From: Tulasnella sp. 424 | Lineage: Eukaryota; Basidiomycota; Agaricomycetes; Cantharellales; Tulasnellaceae | DNA: 64,000 nucleotides | Direction of reading: 5' to 3' | NCBI GenBank assembly: GCA_019633425.1 | Contig: WSUB01000015.1 | Span: 62,001 to 126,000, forward strand | In this document: positions 10,821 to 22,829 of the stretch, one piece after another | Layout: each line of letters begins with the position of its first letter | Numbering within the stretch: position 1 is the first letter of the stretch | The notes under the pieces: model-generated | Seen by the model: only the letters and a program-made list of their open reading frames with translations | Database searches by the model: none | What the model was told of the DNA's origin: nothing | Program-made: the position numbers and the translations under genes

Positions 10821-11794
10821 ATGGTTTCCGAATCCACCGTGAAGTTGTTCCATTGCTTACCGGTACCCACCGGAAGTATCAACGATGTGTACGAGCTCCA
10901 GCCGGTCCGGATGGCCATCCTTCATAACAGTGAGTTCATCCCTGAGGAGCGCTCATGGTTCGGCTTTGTGTTGACCGCGTGTTGTTTTCAGTAATACTAC
11001 GTGGATTTAACTCCATGTTATATTACAGTGGCGAAGTTCAGCCTGGTACAAAGAAGTACCGGTCGTTCTTAAGCTATTGTAAAGAAGTGGTGAGTTCGCG
11101 TTGCTTGCTAACGCCTCGGGGGGATATCGCGAGTTAACACTCCGTTCTCTCGCTTTTCAGCTAAACTTCGTGCACCACCATCACGCGATAGAAGAGACCA
11201 AGTTCTTCCCCTTTCTCGAGAGTAAACTAGGCGAAGGAGCCATGGGTAGTAATCTCGAAGGACACGAGACGTTCAGGGCTCCAATGGCCAGCTTCGAGGA
11301 ACTCCTCGCGAATCTCCGAAGTGGAAAGGCGACATGGGACCTCGACGGATTTCGAAAGGCCATTCACGATCTGGTTGAAGTGCTGAGACCCCACCTCCAG
11401 GAGGAGATAGAGACTTTGCGACCGGAGAAGCTGAGGGATCACGTCCCTGAGGCCGAGTTTCGTCAAAAAGAGCAAGAGGCTGAAAAACAGATCATCAAGG
11501 AAACATCACTGGTGACGGACTTACCCGTTATGTTTGTTAACGGGGACAGCATGAATGGCGCTTGGTGGGTTCACGATTGTCGAAGTTCGAAGGAATCCAA
11601 ACTAATTTCGGCTTTTGCTCCTCCGTAGGTTCCCTCCATTGCCGGCACCTGTTACCTTGCTTACCAAGTACGCACTCTGGTCAATCCATTCAGATTGGTG
11701 GGCCTTTGGATGCTGTGACAAGAACAAGAGAGTCAAGCCCCAGTTCGCGGCATACGAGCCGTCGTTGGAAAACAAGGAGGGAACCCTGGGCTAG
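10821..11794 (+). CDS. Hemerythrin-like protein, copy 1
   Basis: A four-helix HHE-domain protein of 258 residues, in exons 10821-10929, 10992-11089, 11161-11564 and 11629-11794. The domain should bind a non-haem di-iron (or other metal) centre; its physiological role in fungi is not established. Ligand candidates in order are His of AILHN, HxxxE in HHHHAIEE, His of EGHETF, and HxxxE in RPHLQEEIE. The N-terminus carries the family signature LFHCLPVP. The C-terminal block reads NGDSMNGAW, FPPLP, then HSDWWAFGCCDK and FAAYEP. Intron 1 follows LHN, intron 2 precedes the second helix, and intron 3 splits the Trp codon. There is no signal peptide or membrane segment, so it is probably cytosolic. 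Confidence 0.9.
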
Positions 11795-11850
11795 TTAGCC
11801 TAACCCCGTAATCACCCCACCTCATCAATATGAATTTAATCTCATCAGTA

Positions 11851-11881
<31 letters not shown>

Positions 11882-12454
11882 TGCCATTCCCTCAGGGTTT
11901 CATCTCGTCCGGTACTCTGTTTACTTCTTTTTCTTTTACTTTTTTCTCTCTCTTGGTTTCGGTGTGGGTGTCGCTGGGTCACTATGTAGAATTTGGTACG
12001 AAATATGCAGCTGCTTTATGATACGTTGCCGAGAGCCCGAAGCCTTCGACTTCTTCATCTGGTCTAATTTGCATCGTTTGCCTCATCATCCATCAGCACC
12101 TTGCCTTTTCCATCAACGCGTGACGCGCTGCACTGACACGAAGGGTTCGAACTCGCAAATCCTCCTGTGGCTTGGGCGCTAATTACGTTAGGGGTTTGTT
12201 GGCTCTATTCTGGTCAACAGGCAGCTTAGAAAGATTGCGCGTGGATTCTCACTAATGGAATAGCGCATAAAATGTTCAACAGTTGCCGGGGTTGCCGATG
12301 TCTTATATATAGCGCAATCATAAATTACACTATCCCAAGGTGTAAATAATATACAGAATCCAAATCGGGTAACGCAAAAGCCAACTAGACCTAAACGGTC
12401 CATCTCAGCACGCAGATCGGCGATAAAGCCCCTCGCCTATGCCACGAAGCTGAG
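11795..12454. other. Intergenic between convergent hemerythrin-like genes 1 and 2
   Basis: This holds a T tract of about 18 bases near 11858-11876 and T-rich sequence that probably contains both 3' ends. I see no gene. Confidence 0.5.
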
Positions 12455-13436
12455 TCACTGAGCTGCTTTGGCAGGTGGCTCGTACGGAGCGAATTGCGGT
12501 TTTACATGCATGTGCTTGTTACAGCAGCCGAAGACCCACATATCGGAGTGCGGCCACCACAACGCGTACTTGATCAAGAAGACGAGGAAGTAAGGTATAG
12601 GAGGGAACCTGATTCCAAGTCACAGGGGAAAGCGTCAGCCAAGAGAATCGATTTTCCTGGATCATGTCCCCCACTCACCAAGCACCGTTAACACCATCCC
12701 CATTGATATACGCCAACTGCGGCCCTTTCGAAAAATCCACCTGAGATTTGATAATCACCTCGAACTTCTTATCAAACTCCCGAATCTCCTCCGCCGTCAA
12801 GTACTTGGCGACTTCCGAGGATTTCAACGTATCGATTTCTTCAGCCAAGTGTTCTCTCAGCGTGGGCATGAAGCCGTGAATCCCCTGGCGAAAGGCGTTC
12901 ACGTCCCATTTGGAAGGGTCTTTGAGCAGCGCTTGGAGGAGCTCTTCAAAAGCGATGAACGGTTTTTGGAACGCTTCGTGTCCTTGGACGTTTGACGACA
13001 TTCGACCTTGTCCCATTTTGGATTCGAGGAATGGGAAGTACATGGTTTCTTCGTTTTCGTGGTGGTGGTGCACGAATCTGCACTGATATTAGGGGGATCG
13101 TAAAGAAGTCAGTAACGCCGTCTAGGGAGCAGCTGGGGTGGCGCACGTTTTCAAGTCCGTATCGAAGGAACGAGTTTAGCTGTTTTGTTCCGGGTTGGAC
13201 TTCACCGCTGTAGTATAGCAACGAGTTGAATCCACGGATGATAGCTATAGCGAGAGGGATGGGAGGTCAGCGTGCAAGGACGAACGTGACGCCTCTTTGT
13301 GCGTGTCAAGCTACGCCGTACCGTTGTGAAGCAGCGCCATCTTAATAGCCTGGGTGTCAAAGATATCTCTCCAGTCTCCATCGGGAATTGGTATACAGTG
13401 GTACATCTCGACTTGCGGTTGATCGGCGGTAGTCAT
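12455..13436 (-). CDS. Hemerythrin-like protein, copy 2
   Basis: Same four-exon architecture as copy 1, on the opposite strand and converging on it. The start at 13436 gives MTTADQPQVEMYHCIPIP. Ligand candidates are His of ALLHN, HHHHENEE, QGHEAF and REHLAEEID, so both HxxxE motifs are intact. Exon 2 ends at a GTGCGC donor after YGLEN, and exon 3 opens with CRFVHHHH. The C-terminal block reads FPPIP, HSDMWVFGCCNK (Asn replaces the usual Asp after the Cys pair) and FAPYEP, with the stop at 12455-12457. The second Trp of the usual DWW motif is kept and the first is Met, as in copies 6 and 7. Confidence 0.9.
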
Positions 13437-15550
13437 CTCTCCGTGCGTTTATGTTATAAAGTGCACAAAAAAACTAGGCGGGGACGTGGTTGTGCTCTTG
13501 CAGGCGACGAGCTCTCGGGGGATTGTCCAGATTATGCCGCCTCGTCGTCTTCATATACTATCATCAGCCGCTGCGGTAGGATATGCCGTCTTGCTCGTCT
13601 TTTACCACATGGCGGAGCTCTACTTTTAGCGTGAGGACCGGTGACAAGGAGAAACGCGTCGAACTCGAGAAGGGCTGAGGCCGTGATCAGGGGGGGGGGG
13701 ACGACGGGCGTCAGAACCGTTGTGCACAACGGTCAGCCACACGTGGAAGTTGCGGGGAAAAATGTTCAATTATTACGACGACGCTGATTGGTTGCGACGT
13801 ACTCTTCCCGGCGGCATAAAGTCCCTACACATTCTTTCGCGTCGGGAAGGGAGGGGGCGATGCTAAGACACGACGACGGCCTTTAGTAGCGTGGAGAAAA
13901 GCGGATGGGCGCTTATGAACGACGTGGATACAAAATGTGTGCGCGGCATCGGGAACGGAAATGCCGCGTCTCTCGTACAGCCCGTACGCTGAGCTTCGAT
14001 CGAGCCAAATAGTCATCGAGGTGGAGTGCTGGCGAGGCGTTTTTTCTTTCTTTTCATGATTAAAGTCTGTACAAGTCTGGGGGACGAGCGAAGAAGGTGG
14101 TGGAAGAATGATCTGCCTTTGTCCTGAGAAACTTGGGAGGAACGAGCACGCGCTTGCTTATTCGGACTTTGGCTCTATCTCAGACACCATCGCCCTGGTT
14201 GCTTTTCGAAGCCCAGACCGGGCTTTGACTTGGTGCCATACTGCCGTTTAGATTGCATGACGCTGACCTCTGATGTCTCGGGAGAGTGTAATCGGCATGC
14301 TCTTATCGAGTCTCTTGTTTACGTGGGAGGACACTCCGGCTCTGAGTCAAAGGTAGATAACCGAGTGCCGTGAAAAGCAAGAGTTGTGTGCGCGGGATGT
14401 CTCCGAGTTCCTTTTTTCATGGGTCTTTGAGACAAAAACCCACGACTTGGTGCGGTCCTGTGAAAACCGATGGCTGAACGCAAAATACAAAGCCATGTCT
14501 GAGAAACGGCGTGTCTTGTATTATACCAATTTCACTCAATAAACGTCTGGTTGCGTGGAGGGAGGGTCCCCTGCCGTGAGTGGATGGATCAGGTTATGGG
14601 TCGAGGACCAGGGATCGCGGTCATGCTCGTATACATATTCCGTAATGCCCGTGAAGCGTCGGTGATTGATATGAATTGAAAGTCGGTTTGTTCGGCAATA
14701 GATTTTGCCAAGACAGCGGTTGGACTAAGAGTTGGGTATCCGATGTCGTAACGCTAGAACACAGGTTGAAAGTCGGGCGCGTCGACGAGCTAGAAGGACT
14801 TGGAAAGGCAACTTCAGGCTCTGGGCTGACGACACGAGAAGCCCAAAAATAAGACGTCTGTTTTGTCTCGGGAGCAAAGGTCCGCAGCAGCAAGGTTCTT
14901 CTTCGTGTGTGCTCGATCGCGCGACGACCGCTTAAGGGAAAATCATCTTCGCGATCACGGCGGCACTCGGAGAATCTCAGGGGCAGATTTTGAAAAAAAA
15001 GGACCAGGATTTGTTAGACATGAGAAGCCCGACTCCGGAAGGTTCGGAATAGCTGGTAATTGGAGGCTGCGTGGGCGTGGAATAAGTACGACAGGATGAC
15101 GGGGAAAGTTCGTGCAGAATTGGCGCACTGCCGGTAACCTTTTTCGTGGAACTCCTAGTGTGAACTTATAATTACATGCGAGGTTTGGCGATGGAGAGAG
15201 TCTTCACACATTGCAAGTCGTGCGCGTGGGTTCGGATGAGACCGAACGGTTTCGTCTCACCACCACGAACGAAACCTGTCTCGCTGCGGATATGGTCATG
15301 GCTGGTGGAACGGCGACGGTCCGGGCAGGGGAAAGGAAGGGGGAGGGGATGTGTTCGGGAAGGAAACCGAGCCGGGTGGTTGGGCTAAGAAGAACGGTCG
15401 GGTAAGAGTCGGGAAGATCCGTCGTTGGCTGGTGGGAGGGATTGGTGCCGAAGGGGGTTTGAATGTCTTGCGGAAGGTCCCTGAGACATCCTCAGTGGAA
15501 TGCCAATGTCTCACTCTCTGATCACTTAACCGCCTCTGATGGCCATGTAC
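13437..15550. other. Intergenic, 2.1 kb, no supported gene
   Basis: The shared upstream region of hemerythrin-like gene 2 and the DUF6533 gene. It contains an 11-G run at 13690-13700. Open frames here are short and show no family signature. Confidence 0.45.
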
Positions 15551-15559
15551 ACCCTCAAC

Positions 15560-15985
15560 CAGCCACCAACCATCAAATAATAACTTCTTACTTTAGTCTT
15601 TTTCATCGACCAGTCTCTTTCGCATCGCATCGCTCTCTCCACCGTCGTGTCCTCTTCTTCCGCCGGTATCAGGCTAAAACAATAACCCCACACACACGCC
15701 CGTGGCTTGCAAAACAGACATCTTACACTTCGGCCATGTGAGTCGTTTTGTCGCATCGGGGCCTCGGGCACTTTTCACCTTCCCTTGCCCTGTCTCTCTC
15801 GCCAAACACTTATAACATCCCAATTGCACATTCCCGTCTCTTGATCCAGTCTCTCGATTTCTCGCTCTCTCTCTTGCTCTCTTGTCCTCGACGCTCTCTC
15901 CACCCATCAACCTACACCAAATCAGTGCGGGGGGTGAACGACTCCTGGGGGACCGCAGTCCAAACCTCAATCTCTTCTTCCGGCC
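15560..15985 (+). promoter_or_regulatory. Pyrimidine-rich leader of the DUF6533 gene
   Basis: Repeated TCTCTC runs on the coding strand, densest at 15800-15900, lead up to the ATG at 15986. This is consistent with a fungal CT-rich promoter or 5' leader. Confidence 0.45.
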
Positions 15986-18900
15986 ATGGCATCGGCGGCG
16001 GCGGCTTCGGCTACATCATCCAACTACACCCACGGTCTTGAAGCATTCGCTCGCGAGTTTGGCGATGGCGACTTGGTGGTCGCGGCACGTCGATCAGACG
16101 CCGTTCGTTACATCGTCGTTGCTTGTCTGGTCAGTTTCCGTCTCCACAACCCGAGATCTCGCGCGGGGAGAGGCAGGCAGCCATCGGTCGTCGGCCTCCC
16201 CACCGGGCCCGTTTGCGGTGCACTAAATCGACACTCTTCCCACCCCCGCGTATATAGACCATCGCTTTGATGGATCGTGTATTACTACTCAATAGAGAAC
16301 TCAAGAAGATATGGAGGTCAGTACTGTTGCGAGAATGTCAAGTACCGGCGGCTCACGCACAAATCGTTCTCCCCAGCGGACCAATGTCCTTTCCAAAGTT
16401 CTTCTACTTTCTCAATCGATACCCCAACCTATGCTGCGTCGGGTATGCGTTTCTCCCTCGATCATCTCGGTGCAGCTCCTGAACACAGCGCGTCGTGCCT
16501 TTTTCCCGCAGTCTCGACGTCTTTGTATTCACACAACGGGTATCCAATCGATCTGTACGTTCCTTTCTTCGAGGAGCCCTCCTCGGCTTTCTCTTGGAAT
16601 TGACGGAAAGAATATACTGACCTTTGGTTTCATGGAAATAGGAGTGAGAAATTCGGGTTTCTTTGCCGGGAATTTTGCCCTCTCGAAAGGAAAGGTGTAT
16701 TGACATCATCGGAACTTTTCTTCTTTCCCAGCTGTGTGTGGTGGTTTACTTTCCGGGCATGGTGCGTTGAGTCTCGTCTGATCCCACGTTTCGTCTTGAC
16801 CCTTGCGGCATCTCCCGAATTCCATATGCTGATCGTGTGTGTTGGGCGTGTGTTTCCCGATACGCCCCACCTTTTCTACAGGGCTGCCATCTTCGTCAGT
16901 ACATGCCTCGAAGCTTTACTGGTATTCAAGCTGTGGCAACTGTGTAAGTTGACCGGAATCCTCATGAATCGCAAAGACGGGCAGACTGACCGATGGTTCT
17001 TCGTCGCTTCGATCCTCTAGTTGGGAAATGCAAATACATCCTTTACGGATTCTCGACGTTAGGAATAGCTCAAACCATCGGAACAAGCTTTCTTGTTCGA
17101 CCACGCACCCGGTGTGTAAAATGTGAGTAAAAATAAATGTCTCGGGAGCAATTGATAGCGAGACAAGACAAGACTCGCCCTCCTCTTCCCGCGAATTGAG
17201 TTCCGAGCCAATACTGACTCTAAAAAAACCTTCTCCTTCCTTCCTCCGATCCCTGATCCTCGAACGCCTATTAGCCGCACCCATTCCGGGCGAATGGTTC
17301 TCGGGATGTTTCCCACTCTTCACCAACCCGCACGCGGTAGCGCACGAATGGTGAGTCTTGCCGGTCCTGGGCCGTGTCTCATCCCCCTCCCTTCCCACTT
17401 CCTTTCCTTCGGGCTTTATATGTCTCGCGTCTCCCACATGCCCGAATGAAACATCGAAAAGTATCATGGATGGCTGATGGATTCACAAACCCGGCCCGCG
17501 TCTTTGCGGTTGTCTCTCTCCCTCCTTTCTTGTCTTGCAGGATTTCGTTGACAGCCGTCATCTCAGCTATGACTTTCGCTGCACTTGTCTGGACGATTAA
17601 CACGTGGAGGAAGAACCGGGATGCTTCTCTGTGGGAGATCGCCAAAGAGAAAAGTATATTTCATATCATGGGTCTCTGTGGTGAGTATATCTTGTCTCTC
17701 TTGTGTGTCTCTCTCTCCTCCCTCTCTGTTATCATCCTCTCCTTCCCACTCGCCTACCTTCCCGATGATCGATCGGATGCCTCGTCGTCGTGTCCGTGTC
17801 CGTGTAACAAAGCTAACGTTCGGGTATGTTCTTCCTTTAGCGACCTCCCTCTTCTGCGCCGCATTTTTCTTAACCGCACCCCAACCTTTATCTTCCATCG
17901 TACCCTCGGTTTCAAGCACGATGTTTTCAGTCTTTGGATGTCGTATCGCTATCGAGATGCCGGATTATTCGAATTGCGACTTGTTAAGGAACCTTCCGCG
18001 GGCCGACTACGAACTCGACGATATCGATGAAAGCAGGAGGAGGAAGACGAGACCGGACGATATCGAATCTGCGAACGGGTCTTCAAAGGGTGATCGCTTT
18101 TCCGAGGTCTCGAATTTGGATATCATCAAGCCCGTTGGTGGTGCGGGTAGCAATCATGGTGGTCCGACCGCCACGGCGATTACGACGGGAGCTTTGGATA
18201 TCAGTCCGCTCAGTCAGGCTGCGACGTTGGTTCCGGTGCCTACCATGGAAATTCGTGGTGGAGAGGGGAGTCGAGCGGTACAGCCGACTGGGGAGTTCCG
18301 TTCTTCAGAGGTGACGCTATCGTCGAACGAGGCCCAACCTGTAGAACAGGCCGCGACGAAGACGCCGGCAGAGTCGAGGAGGTCCACGCTCGTTGGCGGT
18401 GCCACTCTCAAGTCGTCGACGAACGAGAGGCCGCCTTTCCAGGTCGTTCCGATCTTGGACTCGGTAACGCTCGAGCCTGAAGCAAGAGATGCTCGGCCCG
18501 GCCCGATGACCACCTCGCCCGCGGTGAAAACCAGCGCCGCTCCTACTAGACAGAATCAACAAGAAGGCGACGAAGTCGACGATGATTTCGATGAATTGGA
18601 TCAGAAGCTCGCGGAGGAATACGACGAGCAAGGTCGAAGGCGGCCTCCTCGGCGGACCCACCAAAGACAGTGGAAGTCGGAGGCCTTTTCAGGCCTCCCT
18701 CCAATGCTCAGCGGGCAAGGGTTCCTAATTCCCCGCGCATCGTCTCCACTAACGGGAGGTCGTCCTGCTAGCGCTATTTATTACTCTTCCCCTCGACCAA
18801 TGGTCTTCCCTCTCGAGCCCTCCGCAGCTCCTTCTGGTTCCCAATCGCCGTCCTCATCATCGCGCCGCCGGTCCGCGGATCGGAGCGTCTCGCCCCGCAG

Positions 18901-19318
18901 TCGGATGTCGCTCTTCTTCCATCGTCATCATCGGAATGACGTCGGGTCCGTCGCCGTCCCTGAAGGAGAGGTCCCGAGTTCGTTCGCCGTCTCTCCTTCG
19001 CCTGTCACGGAGAATCCAACGGCACAATCTCCGATTCGACGGCATTCCACGTCGTCGAGCGCGAAATCATCTGCAAGAGGCCGAATGCGAAGGTTACTCT
19101 TGTCTGGCTCGTCCTCGCCGTCCTCCCCACCACCAACTTCCTCCGCCACGCCCCTCCCTCCTCAACTACCCTCGTCACCGTCCACGCCCTCGCCCATTGC
19201 TTCTGCTCGACAGAGCAGCGGAAGGCGGAGAGACAGCGATGCCATGACGATTTGCAGCGTTTCGACGGGTTTCGCCTTCGATAATTCGGGTACCTATGAG
19301 GCACCAGACTTTAATTGA
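15986..19318 (+). CDS. DUF6533-type multi-pass membrane protein with long Ser/Pro-rich tail
   Basis: An integral membrane protein of unknown function from a family abundant in Agaricomycetes. The DUF6533 hallmark is present: LMDRVLLLNRELKKIW, then GPMSFPKFFYFLNRYP. Several hydrophobic segments follow, including AAIFVSTCLEALLVF, a segment around YGFSTLGIAQTIGTSF, AVISAMTFAALVW and ATSLFCAAFFL. Exon junctions are clear at about 16129/16260, 16318/16381, 16749/16880, 17128/17274, 17348/17540, 17680/17839 and elsewhere. The stretch 16560-16725 could not be resolved to one reading frame. The last exon adds about 450 residues of Ser/Pro/Arg-rich, probably disordered and cytosolic sequence, with an acidic patch (DEVDDDFDELDQKLAEEYDE) and Ser/Pro-Ser/Thr sites that suggest phosphorylation. 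The family has no proven activity. Confidence 0.75.
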
Positions 19319-20054
19319 ACCCCGTCGACGTGCTTCTTCTCGTCCTGTCTCGATCTCTCCCCTCCGTTCCCCCTCCTTGGGTATCGTTTTCTCTTGCCTG
19401 CATTCGTTCAAAATCCTCGCTTTTTACCCCCATTCACACCTTTTGTGCTGTAGCCCGTGTCCATACGTCCCCCCCCCCCCTTCCTTTTGCTCGCACCTGT
19501 CTTCGCTTTTACCCCTTTTCTTGGTTTCCTGCAATCATGTATACTGTATCATACACATACGTTCTACTTGCATCGTTCTCCCTTTCTCCCTCCATTTTTT
19601 CCCCCCGCTTTTACATTCATCATTTTTTTTGATACTTATTACCTTTGCATTCTTCTTATCCTTTTACGCGAAGTACGTTACTATTACTCAGTCAATAGGC
19701 GCGAGTCCGGACCCTCTCTGTCTTGGAGCGTGTTGTGGACTCCCTTTTCTTTTTCTTCGTTTCCAACTCCCCTAGTACTGTCGTTCCCTATACTGTACGA
19801 TCGCATCTCCCTCTCTGCTTGTGATTCCATACATCCCTCAGTGTCAAATACAAAAGTGATAAGACTCAGAGTGCTGCGTGCTTCGTGTGGACATCTCTCT
19901 GCTTGATCGAAGCGAGTAAATTAAGAAAAAATAAAAGGTCTGATTGAGCACAGCTAGTAGAGATACATAGTCCGCTATTCGCGAAACGAAACCAAGTCGA
20001 ACGTCAAAAGGGGAATCCACTTTCTTCGAGTTGAATTAGGTAGACGGGTGTTCG
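19319..20054. other. Intergenic between convergent genes, T/C-rich
   Basis: Very pyrimidine-rich 3' flank of the DUF6533 gene, with a 12-C run at 19469-19480. The open frames are low-complexity. I see no gene. Confidence 0.5.
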
Positions 20055-21836
20055 TTAGTTATCCTTGCCCTTCTTGTCGCTCTTTGGTGTGGCAGACGCG
20101 TCTGATGCAGACGAAGCCGATGCCTAAGGAAACGAAGAAAAAACAGTCAGTAACTCAGGTATTATGGAATCGTTTCGAGGGGCGCACCGTCGAAGAAACT
20201 ACTGAGCTGGTCGCGGCAGCACTGGAAGCAGCACTCTTCGCATTTTCGGTCGAAGCAGCGGCGGAAGTGGCAGCAGCCTCCTTGGCGGGGGTGGAGCTCG
20301 TTGCGGCAGCAGTAGAGGCAACAGCTGAGTCGGCGGCTGCTTTCTTGTCGCTCTTGTCGTTCTTGTTACCAGTTCCCTTGTCGGCTGCCGCACTGGATGT
20401 CGCGGCGGCGGCGGACGAAGAAGCGACCTCGGTTTCAGAAACGGATGCACTGGTAGCGACGGCGTCCTTTCCGGCATTCTTCTTGCCAGTAGCTGAAGCG
20501 GTCTCGCTAGCAGCGGAGGCGGTCTCGGTTGCGGCAGCTGAAGCGGTGTCGGTTACAGCAGCGCTGGCCGAGGCGGATGCAGAGGCGACAGCGGATGCGG
20601 TTGAAGAGGCCGTAGCGGCAGCGACCGAGGCGGATGCGTTGGAGTCGACTCCTGCGGCTGAGTTGGCGGCAATGTTGGCAGCGGAAGGTTTACCGTCAGC
20701 GGACACCTCGAACTAGTATTTTCGACAAGATTATTAGACAAAGGCCGGGAAGGGATCCACAATTCTGATGACCACTCACGTAAATCGAGTCGTCGCCTGT
20801 GCCGTGCTGAGCGACCGCAACGAGGAAAGGCTGGTGATTGGATGCGGTGTTGATCTGTGAAATTTGATCAAGAGAGCACGTTAGCAAGGAATTCGAGTAG
20901 CTCCAATAGGTAAAATAGTTCGTACGCTGGTCAGCTTGTAGAATCCAACAGGGAGACCACCAGTCACGTCCGCGGTCAATTGACCGTTAGCATCTGCGGC
21001 GGAATTGAGACCCTTGAAGAAGGCAAAGTTCCTTGGATCGGGCAGATCCACAGTGTCGAAGGCGGAGATCTTTTCGATGACACAGTGAGTGTGGCCGACA
21101 CCGACACCGTTGCTGTTGACGGTTTGAGGAGCATTGTAATAAGTGGTTGTCGGGTTCGTGAAGTGGCCCGCATCGATATTGACGACCGTCTGTTCGAGAG
21201 TATCGATATAACATGGTCAGAAAAACACGCGGGAGAACTTTAAAGAAGGAGGTTCAACGCACCATCTTGATGGTGAAACCAGTGTTTGCTGCGATGGCCC
21301 CTCCGTTGACCGGGAACGTAAACCTGGACACGGGCATTTTGTCGGTTGCAATGATACGGCCCATGGGAGTCTGGTTGCAGCTTCCGGTGGTGATCTGCTT
21401 CCCGTCAGTGAGGTCGGTCTTCTGGGTCAAGCAGAACTAGAAAGCGTAAGGCAGCCACGTCCGTCAGTCAATGGCACGGAAAACCAGTCTATCTCCACGC
21501 ACGTTGATGTAGTTGTTCGTGGACGTCAAGGAATCAACTTGCCCAGCCGCAGGTACCTCCTGGCCGGTAAGAGCGAGGTTGGGACCGATTTGGGAAGGGT
21601 CGAGCTCTGAAAGAAATGGGAGCGAAACGTCAATACGGCTGATGTGGCGAGGGGATTTGGCACTCACGCAAAGAAGTCTGAGCATCATCAACTCGCTTAT
21701 GCTTCAAGGCACGACGAGCAAGCTTGGAGTGAAGTCCGGCCCTTGCTGGGATTACGGAGGGACCAGCAACCACCGACTGGGACGTGACAGCGAGAGCAGC
21801 GAGGAGAGCGAGGATGTTGGAAGTGGAAGCGAACAT
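20055..21836 (-). CDS. Secreted conserved fungal protein with Ala/Ser-rich C-terminal tail
   Basis: The start MFASTSNILALLAALAV is a signal peptide ending near VVAG. Exon 1 ends at 21668 and the next begins at 21606. The mature domain carries PNLALTGQEVPAAGQVDSLT, NYINFCLT, SCNQTPMGRI, GVGVGHTHCVIE and NHQPFLVAVAQHGTGDDSI. This pattern recurs in a secreted family widespread in fungi, sometimes under unrelated names, with no established function to my knowledge. The tail (about 20700 down to 20055) is roughly 180 residues of Ala, Ser, Thr and Val with a Lys/Asp insert, ending KSDKKGKDN. There is no hydrophobic C-terminus, so GPI attachment is unlikely, and the tail may be O-glycosylated. The last intron is near 20187-20127. 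Confidence 0.78.
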
Positions 21837-22154
21837 GATGTCTGTCAAAAAGTCTCTAGAATTTGGGCAAGTCATATCAGGGATTCTGCGGCATGACGTT
21901 CGGGCTCGATATCTACTCACGAAAGTGGAGGAAAAAGGAATGTACGTTCAAGGGAATGTTGTTGCGAAGGGACTGACTAGCAGCTAAGACCACCGGGGCC
22001 TGTCCATCCGCATATAATTTTCAGCAAATTTCCACCAAGAGTTTAGCATCGTTGGGGGCTTACCGAAAGAAAATAAAGAAAAGCTGGGAAGGGGAAGGAG
22101 GGGAAGTTGGTGAGAGGGACTCTGAAGAAAGATGCCCCTCACGGTGCCATTGTC

Positions 22155-22166
22155 CCCCTTATAAAT
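22155..22166 (-). promoter_or_regulatory. TATA-like element upstream of the secreted-protein gene
   Basis: On the minus strand the sequence reads CCATTTATAAGG, about 320 bases before the ATG at 21836. A purine-rich + strand (22070-22135), which is CT-rich on the coding strand, follows it. The distance implies a long leader, perhaps with an intron. Confidence 0.35.
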
Positions 22167-22829
22167 GGTTCTTGATGCCGATGCCGACGGTGTGGAAACC
22201 TGACAAGATGTCTCAGAGACTGTTGCTGAGGAAACCATGGTCGATGCCGAATGGAAGCACGACGGGGGACCTGAACGGCGGTCGAAGTCCCGGTCGGTCA
22301 GGGATCATTTCCCACACCCGCAACCACCACCCGAATCTACCAAGCTCGCTCGCGTGCGGCAGAAATTTGCACAGGAGGGCGCGATAACATGGGCGATTGA
22401 CTTGAACGTGAGTATATTCCGGGGTCTTGGATTTTACAAAGGAATCCCGTGAATACTGGAAGCTTGTTTGTCAGACCCAAGCTCTGACCGGCGCCAGGAT
22501 GAGCGGCACCTGCGTTAGCGCGTCAGGCCAATTGATAGTTCACGAAGGCTCCCCTTTCTCCGGCCAAGCAAACTGTCCAAGGTCTATCAAGGTTTATCTC
22601 GGGGGCGCCGACTAACCCCTTTGAGGCTGGCGCTTGGGACTAGCGCCGGGGGGACCTCTCCTAATCTCGACTTGTTCATCGAAAACCAACGGACTTGGGC
22701 AGAAACTATACGAGCAACGGGGACGAGTCGACGCAGCGCAACACTAGTGGAGAGAGGGAGAAGAAAATCCGATAACTCGTACGACCTTAATTTTTTTTTT
22801 TTTGCCCCTTCATACTGAGCTTACATGCA

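Noticed and set aside
20048..20716. 222-codon + strand frame, Ala/Val/Glu-rich
   Set aside because: Complement of the Ala/Ser-rich tail of the secreted protein; the minus-strand gene has a signal peptide, introns and a conserved domain.
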